This document shows positions 1 through 6,591 of a stretch of DNA of 26,223 nt, one piece after another (the stretch's first letter is position 1; each line of letters begins with the position of its first letter). The DNA is from Candidatus Paceibacter sp. (GTDB lineage: Bacteria > Patescibacteriota > Minisyncoccia > UBA6257 > HR35). The notes beneath the pieces were generated by a model. The model did no database searches and was not told the DNA's origin. It saw only the letters and a list, made by a program, of their open reading frames with translations. The stretch is taken from the NCBI GenBank assembly GCA_023255765.1, contig JAGDVT010000017.1:1397-27619 (forward strand), in the 5' to 3' direction. Made by a program: the position numbers and the translations under genes.

Positions 1-224
1 ATGTTTTGTATTTAGAAAATTTAATCAATTTACTAAGGAAATAATATTTTTAAAGATATTCCCCTATTTTATTTTATCAATGAAATACAGATATAACCTG
101 TAACAGATAAGCTCTATGCAGCGTAAACCTCATAATAGAACAGAATTCGGTGTAGGATAAGCAATAAAACTTTATCAGATTAGGAATTAAATATAAAAGT
201 AAATTTTGTTAAAAAATTTTAATT
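1..224. other. Intergenic stretch downstream of secA, possible RNA-gene remnant
   Basis: No convincing open reading frame is present. On the plus strand, positions 140-150 read ACAGAATTCGG, which matches the conserved 3' region (CR-V, P4 strand) of bacterial RNase P RNA. The usual following CTTA is replaced by TGTA, and I could not find other RNase P landmarks in the 140 bases to the left. If it were rnpB, most of the gene would lie outside the window. No clear terminator for secA is visible here. Confidence 0.3.
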
Positions 225-2720
225 TTACTTCACTTTCTCTTTTAATTTTTTCATATTTTCTTGGTGTTCGGGAGTATTAAGCATACCACATTTTTTCCAT
301 TTTTTGCCTGAGCCACAAGGGCAAGGGTCATTCCTTCCTATTTTAGGTGTCTCTTTTTTGATGGTCATATTAGCTAAATATTGAACTAAATTTATTCTTA
401 ACAGCCTATGGAAATTTTCAAAACTTTCTAATGCCTCTTTTTTATACTCAACTAATGGATCTCTGTGAGCATACCCTCTCCATCCAACACTTTCTTTTAG
501 TTCTTCTAAATAGCTTAGATGTTCTGACCATAAATAATCATATATTCTTAAAATAGTAATTTTTAATAAATTAAGCCAACTTTCTTCATCAAAATTTTCT
601 TTTAGGTAATTATAATGATTCCAAAATCTTTCTTTTGCTTTTTCTTTAATATTTTCATTTTCTTCTTTTAAGCTTAAGGAATATTTTATTAGATTATCAT
701 CTTCTTCTAAAAACTTATCAAATTCTTCTTTAACAAAATTTTCTAAATCTACTTTATCAAATAAAATATCTCTTCTTTCGCTATAAATTTTTTCTCTTTG
801 GGCATTTATTACATCATCATATTCTAAAAGATGTTTTCTAATGTCAAAATTGTACCCTTCTACCTTGGATTGTGCTTCATCTATAGTTTTTGAAATTAAA
901 GGATGCTCAATAGGTCCTTTTTCAATGTTTAATTTTTCTAAAATTTGTTTTATTTTTTCACCTCCAAAAATTCTTATTAAATCATCTTCTAATGAAATAT
1001 AAAATTGAGTTTCACCTGGATCACCTTGTCTTCCAGCCCTACCTCTTAATTGATTATCTATTCTTCTTGCTTCATGTCTTTCAGTACCTATTACAAATAA
1101 TCCTCCTAATTCTTTAACTTTTTTAGCTTCTTCTGGATCAGGCGGATTCCCTCCCAATATAATATCAACACCCCTTCCAGCCATATTCGTAGCAACTGTA
1201 ACAGTTTTCAATTTTCCTGCTTGTGCTATTATCTTACCCTCCTCTTCATGATTTTTTGCATTTAAAACTTGATGGGGAATTCCTTTTTCTTTAAGCTTTC
1301 TAGATAAAAGTTCATTTTTTTCTATTGAAGTTGTACCAACTAAAACAGGTCTCCCTATTTCATATAATTCTTTTATTTTTTCAACAACTGCATCCCATTT
1401 TTCTTTTTCGGTTAAGAATATTTTATCTGGGTGATCTATTCTGATACATGGCTTATTTGGTGGAATAACTACAACTTCTAAACCATAAACTTTATAAAAT
1501 TCTTCTGCAGATGTAGCCGCAGTTCCTGTCATTCCCGCTAACTTTTTATATTTTCTAAATAAATTTTGAATAGTAATTTCTGCTATAGTTTTGCTTTCTG
1601 GCTGTATAGGAACTTTTTCTTTGGCTTCTATTGCTTGATGTAATCCTCCTGACCATCTTCTGCCCCACATTATTCTTCCAGTAAATTCATCAATTATTAA
1701 AACTTGATTGTCTTTTACTATATAGTCTTTATCTCTGAAAAATAAATAATTTGCTCTTAATGCTTGCTCTAAATGATGTATAGAATGTAAATCCTCAACT
1801 TTATATGGGTTGTATCCTAAAATTTTTTCTAATCTATTTTGTCCTTCTTCAGTTAAATAAACAGTTTTTTTCTTTTCATCTATAACAAAATCAATATCTT
1901 TTTGAAGCATTTTAGCAATTGAGTCGAATAAATAATAAGTCTCAGCCGGTTCTTGTTGGTAACCTGAAATTATAAGAGGAGTTCTTGCTTCATCTATTAA
2001 AATACTATCTGCTTCATCTATGATTGCATAATTAAAGCCTCTTTGTACTACATTAAATTTATCAATTTCTAAGTTATCTCTTAAATAATCAAAGCCAAAT
2101 TCATGGTTAGTACCATAAACTATATCTGCTTCATACGCCTCTTTTCTACTTACAGGCCTTAAAAATTCATAAAAAACCTGGAAACTAGCAGTCTGATCTC
2201 TTAATCTATCTATTTCTTCTGAAGTAAAGTACGGATCATATAAATAACTTGCTTCATTAACAATACAACCCACAGTTATTCCTAAAAGATTATAAATTTG
2301 CCCCATCCAGACAGTATCTCTTTTTGCTAAATAATCATTAACTGTAACAATGTGTACTCCTTCTCCTGTTAAAGAATTTAAATATGCTGCTAAAGTAGCA
2401 GTCAAAGTTTTACCTTCTCCTGTCATCATTTCTACAACCATTCCTTTATGCAATCCTATCCCACCTAAAAGCTGTACATCATAATGTCTTTGTTTTAATG
2501 TTCTTTTAGCTGCTTCTCTAACTAAAGCAAATGCTTCAGGCAATATATCATCTAAAGTTTCCCCCTTCTTAAGTCTTTCCTTAAATTCGTTAGTTTTTTC
2601 TTTTAATTCTTCATCACCCAATTTTTCATAATCTTTTTCTAGAGAATTTATTTTCTCAACAATTGGCATCCATTCTTTAATGTAATCTTTTTTGAAAAAA
2701 TCAAAAATTTTATTTAACAT
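225..2720 (-). CDS. secA: Protein translocase subunit SecA (preprotein translocase ATPase)
   Basis: SecA is the ATPase motor that pushes unfolded preproteins through SecYEG. The 831-residue product has the SecA Walker A MTGEGKT at residues 99-105, the DEAD box at 235-238 followed by the SecA signature IDEARTPLIISG, and a long helical scaffold/wing region. The C-terminal metal-binding tail has CPCGSGKKWKKC at 800-811. The expected fourth zinc ligand (Cys or His directly after the last Cys) is Gly, so zinc binding may be weakened. An insertion of about 35 residues around 155-195 (rich in Tyr, Phe and acidic residues) sits in the first nucleotide-binding fold. The ATG has no Shine-Dalgarno, but a TATAAT lies 10 nt upstream, so the mRNA is probably nearly leaderless. 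dnaB ends 27 bp upstream on the same strand. Confidence 0.97.
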   Translation of the reverse strand: MLNKIFDFFKKDYIKEWMPIVEKINSLEKDYEKLGDEELKEKTNEFKERLKKGETLDDILPEAFALVREAAKRTLKQRHYDVQLLGGIGLHKGMVVEMMTGEGKTLTATLAAYLNSLTGEGVHIVTVNDYLAKRDTVWMGQIYNLLGITVGCIVNEASYLYDPYFTSEEIDRLRDQTASFQVFYEFLRPVSRKEAYEADIVYGTNHEFGFDYLRDNLEIDKFNVVQRGFNYAIIDEADSILIDEARTPLIISGYQQEPAETYYLFDSIAKMLQKDIDFVIDEKKKTVYLTEEGQNRLEKILGYNPYKVEDLHSIHHLEQALRANYLFFRDKDYIVKDNQVLIIDEFTGRIMWGRRWSGGLHQAIEAKEKVPIQPESKTIAEITIQNLFRKYKKLAGMTGTAATSAEEFYKVYGLEVVVIPPNKPCIRIDHPDKIFLTEKEKWDAVVEKIKELYEIGRPVLVGTTSIEKNELLSRKLKEKGIPHQVLNAKNHEEEGKIIAQAGKLKTVTVATNMAGRGVDIILGGNPPDPEEAKKVKELGGLFVIGTERHEARRIDNQLRGRAGRQGDPGETQFYISLEDDLIRIFGGEKIKQILEKLNIEKGPIEHPLISKTIDEAQSKVEGYNFDIRKHLLEYDDVINAQREKIYSERRDILFDKVDLENFVKEEFDKFLEEDDNLIKYSLSLKEENENIKEKAKERFWNHYNYLKENFDEESWLNLLKITILRIYDYLWSEHLSYLEELKESVGWRGYAHRDPLVEYKKEALESFENFHRLLRINLVQYLANMTIKKETPKIGRNDPCPCGSGKKWKKCGMLNTPEHQENMKKLKEKVK

Positions 2721-2730
2721 TTCAGTTTAA

Positions 2731-2736
2731 ATTATA
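2731..2736 (-). promoter_or_regulatory. secA -10 box (near-leaderless promoter)
   Basis: TATAAT on the minus strand with 10 nt between it and the secA ATG. With a normal 6-7 nt step to the transcription start, the leader would be only 3-4 nt. It fills most of the dnaB-secA gap, suggesting secA has its own promoter. Confidence 0.5.
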
Positions 2737-2747
2737 ACGCATAATTT

Positions 2748-4109
2748 TTAGTGAAGTTCAATTTCTTCAATTGTTTGTTCAGTTGAGTAAAAGGAAGTAG
2801 TTTCAGGATCAAAATACAAAGTAACAACCCCTAATGGTCCATTTCTTTGTTTTGCAATTATAATATCAGCTTGATTTGAGGGCACAATTTGCCCACTTTC
2901 TTTTGGTCTATGAATAAATAAAACAACATCTGCATCCTGCTCTATAGATCCTGACTCCCTTAAATCAGAAAGTCTTGGTATTTGAGAAATTCTTTGTTCC
3001 GGTGCTCTTGAAAGCTGAGAAATTGCTAAAATAGGTACATTTAGCTCTCTTGCAAGCTCCTTTAAACTTCTTGAAATTTCTGTAATTTCTTGTACCCTAC
3101 TGTCATAGCTCTTGTGGCTCTTAAGTAATTGTAAGTAATCAATAATTATTAAGCCTATATCTCCTACTTGATGTTTTAATTTTCTAGACATAGTTCTAAT
3201 TTGCAAAGGATTTAAGTTAGGTGTGTCATCAATATAAATTGGCGCTTGATTTAATCTATCTAATGCTTCAGAAATTAATGCTAATTCATTTATATCTCCT
3301 TCATACATTAATTTACCTGTTCTTAATCTCCATAGGCTTACTCCTGCCTCTCCTGCAATCAATCTATCTATAATTTGATCTTTAGACATTTCTAAACTAA
3401 ATATAGCTACAGGCAAATTTTCATTAATAGCAATATTTCTTGCAAATGTTAGGGCTAATGCTGTTTTCCCCAAAGACGGTCTTGATGCAAGAATAATTAA
3501 ATCCGATTTTTGAAGACCTCCTAAATATTCATCTAATAAAGGAAAGCCAGTGGGGATACCTCTTAATTTCCTTTCTTGTGTATGAAGTTCTTCTATTCTT
3601 TGGTATGCTTCTTCTAAAAACTTCGAAATATGAAAAAATTCTTTAGGATATACCCTTTCTGCTATTTTAAATATTCTTGATCCTAATTCATCTATTAATT
3701 CTTCTGGTTCTTTTTCTTCCTCAAATGCTAATTTTTGTATTTCATATGAAGCTTGTATCATATCTCTTCTTGCTTTTTTATCTTTAATAATTTTTGCATA
3801 ATGAACTACATTCATTACAGAAGGTGTTTTATTAATAAGTTCAAATAAATATGAAGCTCCTCCTATATTATCTAATTCTCCTACCTCTCTTAACCTATTA
3901 GTTACAGTTAAAATATCAATTGCTTCTCTTTTTTCAAACAAATAAAGCATAGCAGAATAAATTATTTGATGAGCAGGTTTATAAAAATCTTCAGGTGTAA
4001 TTAAATCAGCGACTTTATAAATTGCTTCTGGATCTATAAGAATTGAACCTAAAAGTGCTTCTTCTGCCTCTATATTATGTGGCAAGGTTTTAAATATTTT
4101 TTCTTCCAT
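2748..4109 (-). CDS. dnaB: Replicative DNA helicase DnaB
   Basis: DnaB is the hexameric helicase that unwinds DNA ahead of the replisome. The 453-residue protein begins with the typical N-terminal helical domain (PHNIEAEEALLGSIL, residues 10-24) and carries the RecA-like motor. Walker A is ASRPSLGKT at 208-216, Walker B is GLIIIDYLQL ending near 328 with Asp324, and the SQLSRAPEQR and QDADVVLFIHR motifs follow at about 365-401. Length and motif order are normal and there is no intein. The ATG is preceded by a TATAAA-like -10 element 9 nt upstream and no Shine-Dalgarno. It is followed by secA in the same direction; tRNA-Arg lies upstream. Confidence 0.97.
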   Translation of the reverse strand: MEEKIFKTLPHNIEAEEALLGSILIDPEAIYKVADLITPEDFYKPAHQIIYSAMLYLFEKREAIDILTVTNRLREVGELDNIGGASYLFELINKTPSVMNVVHYAKIIKDKKARRDMIQASYEIQKLAFEEEKEPEELIDELGSRIFKIAERVYPKEFFHISKFLEEAYQRIEELHTQERKLRGIPTGFPLLDEYLGGLQKSDLIILASRPSLGKTALALTFARNIAINENLPVAIFSLEMSKDQIIDRLIAGEAGVSLWRLRTGKLMYEGDINELALISEALDRLNQAPIYIDDTPNLNPLQIRTMSRKLKHQVGDIGLIIIDYLQLLKSHKSYDSRVQEITEISRSLKELARELNVPILAISQLSRAPEQRISQIPRLSDLRESGSIEQDADVVLFIHRPKESGQIVPSNQADIIIAKQRNGPLGVVTLYFDPETTSFYSTEQTIEEIELH

Positions 4110-4118
4110 TATTAAAAG

Positions 4119-4124
4119 TTTATA
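4119..4124 (-). promoter_or_regulatory. dnaB -10 box
   Basis: TATAAA on the minus strand, 9 nt before the dnaB ATG, with no Shine-Dalgarno between. The short distance implies a leaderless or near-leaderless transcript. Confidence 0.4.
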
Positions 4125-4186
4125 AAAAATAAGAGCAAAAAGTCAAATAAGTTAAAAGTTAATAAAAAGTGAATTAAATTTAAAAA

Positions 4187-4259
4187 TGCCCCTGGCAGGG
4201 CTCGAACCTGCAACCTCCTCCTTAGGACGGAGGCGCTCTTCCTATTAAGCTACAGGGGC
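4187..4259 (-). tRNA. tRNA-Arg (anticodon CCT)
   Basis: The minus strand folds as a complete 73-nt cloverleaf. The acceptor arms are GCCCCTG and CAGGGGC with discriminator A. The anticodon stem CCTCC/GGAGG encloses the loop GTCCTAA with anticodon CCT, reading AGG, and the T arm contains GGTTCGAGCC. The 3' CCA is not encoded, so it must be added after transcription. A TATAAT at 4269-4274 lies 9 nt upstream of the first base and is a good promoter. The -35 region of that promoter falls against the 3' end of structured element 1 (4286-4353). Confidence 0.95.
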
Positions 4260-4285
4260 TTTAAATTAATTATAAATTAAAAATA

Positions 4286-4353
4286 GGCAGGGGAGGGGGA
4301 CAAAACGCTCTTCCCTTATAGGGTAAATTCACCCCTCCTTCCACTCCCCTGCC
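4286..4353 (-). ncRNA. Structured element 1, candidate small guide-like RNA
   Basis: One of five copies. Read on the minus strand it starts GGCAGGGGAG, then T, GGAAGG, a variable left arm, a constant hairpin (CCCTATAAGGG, 4 bp stem), GAAG, a variable right arm (AGCGTTTTGT), and CCCCCTCCCCTGCC. The ends pair for 10 bp. A TG-extended -10 (TGTTATAAT; TATAAT at 4362-4367) lies 8 nt upstream, putting a normal start at the first G. The 3' end runs into TATTTTTAATTT, consistent with termination. It lies 26 bp upstream of tRNA-Arg. Function is unknown; the guide-like reading is inference from layout. Confidence 0.55.
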
Positions 4354-4413
4354 TTATTTAAATTATAACATAGAAAAATAAAGCCAAGAAAATTCAAAAC
4401 ATAAAATAAAATA

Positions 4414-4481
4414 GGCAGGGGAGGGGGAGATCACACATCTTCCCTTATTGGGCAATATCATTAACCTTCCCCTCCCCTGCC
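4414..4481 (-). ncRNA. Structured element 2, in the 3' UTR of the IS110-like gene
   Basis: It has the same architecture as the other copies: closing stem GGCAGGGGAG/CTCCCCTGCC, variable left arm containing TTAATGATA, constant CCCAATAAGGG hairpin and GAAG, and right arm ATGTGTGATCT. It is the only copy without a TATAAT 8 nt upstream; instead it lies 48 bp downstream of the stop codon of the 4530-6164 gene. It could be released from that mRNA or act as its terminator, since a T-rich tail (TATTTTATTTTATG) follows. Its closing stem is perfect. Confidence 0.5.
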
Positions 4482-4529
4482 GTTTTTGAGAATTTTGAGA
4501 ATAATTACTATTGTTAGACCTTATTATAC

Positions 4530-6164
4530 TTAGAATAATCTATAAATATTAACAAATCTTACAAATGCTTCTATTAACATTAAATTTTTATGCTTTCTAA
4601 CTTTTTCTTCTATTTTTTCTTTAATTTCTTTACACTTTGCTCTCAGATCTTCTAGAAAATCTTCTGCTTTTTTAATTTTAATTTCTTTTATATACTTATC
4701 TTTATTTCCAGTAGACTTATCTTTATTTTTCTTATCTTTATTTTCAGTAACCAATGATATCGACATCTTACTAACAATTTCAGTAGCCAATGATATCGAT
4801 ACATTACTAACCTCCGGTTGCTTAAATTTATTAGCACCCTTTTTTATTTTTACAATAATCGCCTTTAATACGGGATAGTCATTCTTAAACCAATCAAATA
4901 TAAACTCTCCTAATTTAGTACCTTTCATAAACAGATAAATATACTGTCTAATCTCTGGTCTTACTCTTGATATATGAGGATTGCCATGAGTAGCTATTCC
5001 TACAAATTCGCTCATTTTATGGTAATTCCAACCTCTATACCATCCTAACATAGCTACTAAAATATAAGCAGTATCTGGTACACTACCTGCTCTCTTCTTA
5101 AACTTCTTACAAAAGATTAAGAATGGATGATTATTCCCTACTGCTGATCTTAATTTCTTAAAAGCATCATTTTTATTATCTATTAACCTCTTTAATTCTT
5201 CATTAAATTCTCGTAATTTCTTTACCTGCTCTTCATACCAATCTTTATTGTTATTAAATACATAATAGGATAAAGTCGTATCATCATTCTTCCTACGCTC
5301 TAATTCACTAAATATATAATCAGTTAATACATGATGCTTCAACAATTCTTTTTTAGCCTCTTCTAATAATTCCGGTGCTATTAATCTTATAATATGATAA
5401 ATCTTATGCTTAACTATCCTTATTTTATTTGTACAATCTAGATATTCCTTAGCTAAAATATAAGTAGTAGGTACTGAAGGTACAGCTTGCTCTACACGTT
5501 TCCTATGAGCGAAATACTTCCTTAATTTTACATGCTTATTTACTAAAATTTTTAGTATGATCTCAATTGCTACAGAATCAAAACTAGCTCTTTGGCCTAC
5601 CTCTATTTTAGGCCGAGGATGATACCATAATTCTAAATCTGGATTCTGAGATCTTAATGTAACTACAAATGGTAATCCCCACCTATAGTTTCCTGCTACA
5701 ATTAATCTTTCTAAATCTTTTTTAGCTACAAATTCTACACCATCTTTATTATTTTCTACTTCTTCACTAATGATAAATAAATAAGAAGTAGCATTTTTTG
5801 TCTTTCTTAAAGTTTTCTCAACTACAACTATTCTACCGTCTACTTTATATATCTTTCTTTCGATTACCGGATATTCTTGATTATCTACTTTGTACTTTCG
5901 TTGTTTTTCTGATTTTTCTACTTTTTCTTGCTCTCCTGATTTTTCTTCACTTGTTTCTACTTCTTTAGTTTGTTCCTCTACTACCAACTTTTCTACTTTT
6001 TTGCCCTTACCCTTAGTTTCTTCTTCTGATTTTTCTACAATGTTACTATTTGGATAAAGATCATTAACAACTTGTTTGATATCTACATCATCTGGATATT
6101 CTACTATTGTATACAGCTTGAATACATTACCTATGACTAGTACCCCGCATTTTTGTGCATCCAT
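4530..6164 (-). CDS. Divergent IS110-transposase-like protein, probably catalytically degenerate
   Basis: No confident functional name. The 544 residues show: a short N-terminal beta-rich segment (1-42); a charged Lys/Glu linker (45-97); a region at about 150-205 that lines up with the IS110 RuvC-like fold (AGNY at 157-160 against the family's ATGxY; FDSVA at 195-199 against KTDxxDA); a long helical coil (230-275) like the IS110 coiled coil; and a Transposase_20-like end at 358-412 (VPDTAYILVAMLG, FVGI, HISRVRPEIRQYIY). The DEDD acidic residues are not preserved except possibly Asp196, and the stretch carrying the catalytic Ser between FVGI and HIS is about 10 residues too short. A 12-aa tandem repeat and NKDK low-complexity tract follow at 452-485. 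The start is the ATG 6 nt after AGGAGGTG; GTG inside that Shine-Dalgarno is a less likely start. It sits inside an array of five structured elements. Alignment is from memory; the family call is moderate, loss of activity is inferred. Confidence 0.6.
   Translation of the reverse strand: MDAQKCGVLVIGNVFKLYTIVEYPDDVDIKQVVNDLYPNSNIVEKSEEETKGKGKKVEKLVVEEQTKEVETSEEKSGEQEKVEKSEKQRKYKVDNQEYPVIERKIYKVDGRIVVVEKTLRKTKNATSYLFIISEEVENNKDGVEFVAKKDLERLIVAGNYRWGLPFVVTLRSQNPDLELWYHPRPKIEVGQRASFDSVAIEIILKILVNKHVKLRKYFAHRKRVEQAVPSVPTTYILAKEYLDCTNKIRIVKHKIYHIIRLIAPELLEEAKKELLKHHVLTDYIFSELERRKNDDTTLSYYVFNNNKDWYEEQVKKLREFNEELKRLIDNKNDAFKKLRSAVGNNHPFLIFCKKFKKRAGSVPDTAYILVAMLGWYRGWNYHKMSEFVGIATHGNPHISRVRPEIRQYIYLFMKGTKLGEFIFDWFKNDYPVLKAIIVKIKKGANKFKQPEVSNVSISLATEIVSKMSISLVTENKDKKNKDKSTGNKDKYIKEIKIKKAEDFLEDLRAKCKEIKEKIEEKVRKHKNLMLIEAFVRFVNIYRLF
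4743..4811 (-). repeat. 36-bp in-frame tandem duplication in the IS110-like gene
   Basis: Two copies with a 36-bp offset, each containing CCAATGATATCGA on the plus strand and ending TTACTAAC. They encode two 12-residue units of the form VSxxSISLxTEx. Just downstream in the gene, TTATCTTTATTT recurs three times and encodes the NKDK-rich tract. Confidence 0.8.
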
Positions 6165-6170
6165 CTCTTT

Positions 6171-6178
6171 CACCTCCT
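6171..6178 (-). promoter_or_regulatory. Strong Shine-Dalgarno deciding the start at 6164
   Basis: AGGAGGTG lies 6 nt before ATG on the minus strand. It is the only strong Shine-Dalgarno seen in front of a gene in this window, and it supports the ATG start over the overlapping GTG. Confidence 0.8.
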
Positions 6179-6195
6179 TGAAGATTCCTAATAAA

Positions 6196-6224
6196 TTTAT
6201 AAACTACAAAATTTTATTTATCAA
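6196..6224 (-). promoter_or_regulatory. Sigma70-type promoter of the IS110-like gene
   Basis: On the minus strand TTGATA (6219-6224) and TATAAA (6196-6201) are separated by exactly 17 nt. A start about 7 nt downstream would give a leader of about 25 nt that carries the Shine-Dalgarno. The promoter lies between element 3 and the gene, so the gene need not rely on read-through from the RNA elements. Confidence 0.65.
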
Positions 6225-6264
6225 GTTTTTAGAAAATAAAAAAATTAAATATAAAAATAAAATA

Positions 6265-6331
6265 GGCAGGGAAGGGAAAACATGCATCGCTTCCCTTATG
6301 GGTAATGTAATCATTCTTCCGCTCCCCTGCC
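6265..6331 (-). ncRNA. Structured element 3, candidate small guide-like RNA
   Basis: On the minus strand: GGCAGGGGAG, C, GGAAG, left arm AATGATTACA, constant TTACCCATAAGGGAAG, right arm CGATGCATGTTTT, then CCCTTCCCTGCC. The 3' strand has one change from the other copies (TTCCC for TCCCC), leaving one weakened pair in the closing stem. A TG-extended -10 (TGCTATAAT; TATAAT at 6340-6345) lies 8 nt upstream of the first G, and the T-rich tail TATTTTATTTTTATATTT follows. The next gene downstream is the IS110-like protein, about 100 bp away. Confidence 0.55.
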
Positions 6332-6390
6332 TTAATTAAATTATAGCATAAAAGCAAAGTCAATAAAAAAATTCAAACAAAAATAAAATA

Positions 6391-6457
6391 GACAGGGGAG
6401 GGGGAAACAAATTACCTTCCCTTACGGGTAATATCAAAGACCTTCCACTCCCCTGCC
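6391..6457 (-). ncRNA. Structured element 4, candidate small guide-like RNA
   Basis: On the minus strand: GGCAGGGGAG, T, GGAAGG, left arm TCTTTGATA, constant TTACCCGTAAGGGAAG, right arm GTAATTTGTTT, then CCCCCTCCCCTGTC. A G at the 5' end faces T in the closing stem, a G-U wobble in RNA, so pairing is kept despite the substitution. TG-extended TATAAT at 6466-6471 is 8 nt upstream. The tail is TATTTTATTTTTG. Confidence 0.55.
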
Positions 6458-6517
6458 TTTATTAAATTATAACATAAAAAGTAAAGTTAATAAAAAAATC
6501 GAACATAAAATAAAATA

Positions 6518-6582
6518 GGCAGGGGAGGGGTGGCGTAGTGCCTTCCCTTATGGATATAGTTCCGCCCCTTCCCTCCCCTGCC
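6518..6582 (-). ncRNA. Structured element 5, candidate small guide-like RNA
   Basis: On the minus strand: GGCAGGGGAGGG, AAGG, left arm GGCGGAACTATA, shortened hairpin TCCATAAGGGA, right arm GGCACTACGCCA, then CCCCTCCCCTGCC. It is the most divergent copy inside, while the closing stem is extended to 12 bp. TATAAT at 6591-6596 is 8 nt upstream as in copies 1, 3 and 4, and overlaps the stop codon of the FemAB gene. It is first in the transcription direction. Confidence 0.5.
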
Positions 6583-6591
6583 TTAAGTAAA

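Larger units (their letters stand above)
6165..6591. repeat. Three-copy block of the 126-127 bp element/spacer unit
   Basis: This 427-bp gene-free stretch holds elements 3, 4 and 5 plus their spacers. Element starts are 126 and 127 bp apart, and the AT-rich spacers (about 59-60 bp) are themselves similar, containing AATTATAxCATA next to one element and AAAATAAAATAG next to the other. The other two copies at 4286 and 4414 are spaced 128 bp. The whole unit, not only the hairpin, has been duplicated. Confidence 0.85.

Noticed and set aside
4743..4811. Self-target of element 2: AATGATAT also in the gene's tandem repeat
   Set aside because: Only about 8-10 nt match the left arm, in AT-rich sequence, and no match to the right arm follows.
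6076..6339. 87-codon plus-strand frame overlapping the IS110-like start and element 3
   Set aside because: It is antisense to the gene's coding start and runs through the structured element; no ribosome site or recognisable domain.
4286..6582. CRISPR array
   Set aside because: The conserved units are 65-68 bp with internal variable arms, while the AT-rich spacers are similar to each other instead of unique, and no Cas gene is present.
4286..6582. REP/RAYT system (tyrosine HUH transposase with REP palindromes)
   Set aside because: The adjacent protein has no HUH motif or Y1 tyrosine context, and the elements are tandem units with promoters, not dispersed simple palindromes.
4286..6582. Plain Rho-independent terminators
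   Set aside because: A terminator would not need a conserved internal hairpin, paired variable arms and a -10 box exactly 8 nt upstream in four copies, although the T-rich tails probably do terminate the small RNAs.
4286..6582. G-quadruplex array
   Set aside because: Each strand of an element has only two or three long G runs close together, and the G-rich arms are fully matched by C-rich arms, so a stem is the simpler structure.
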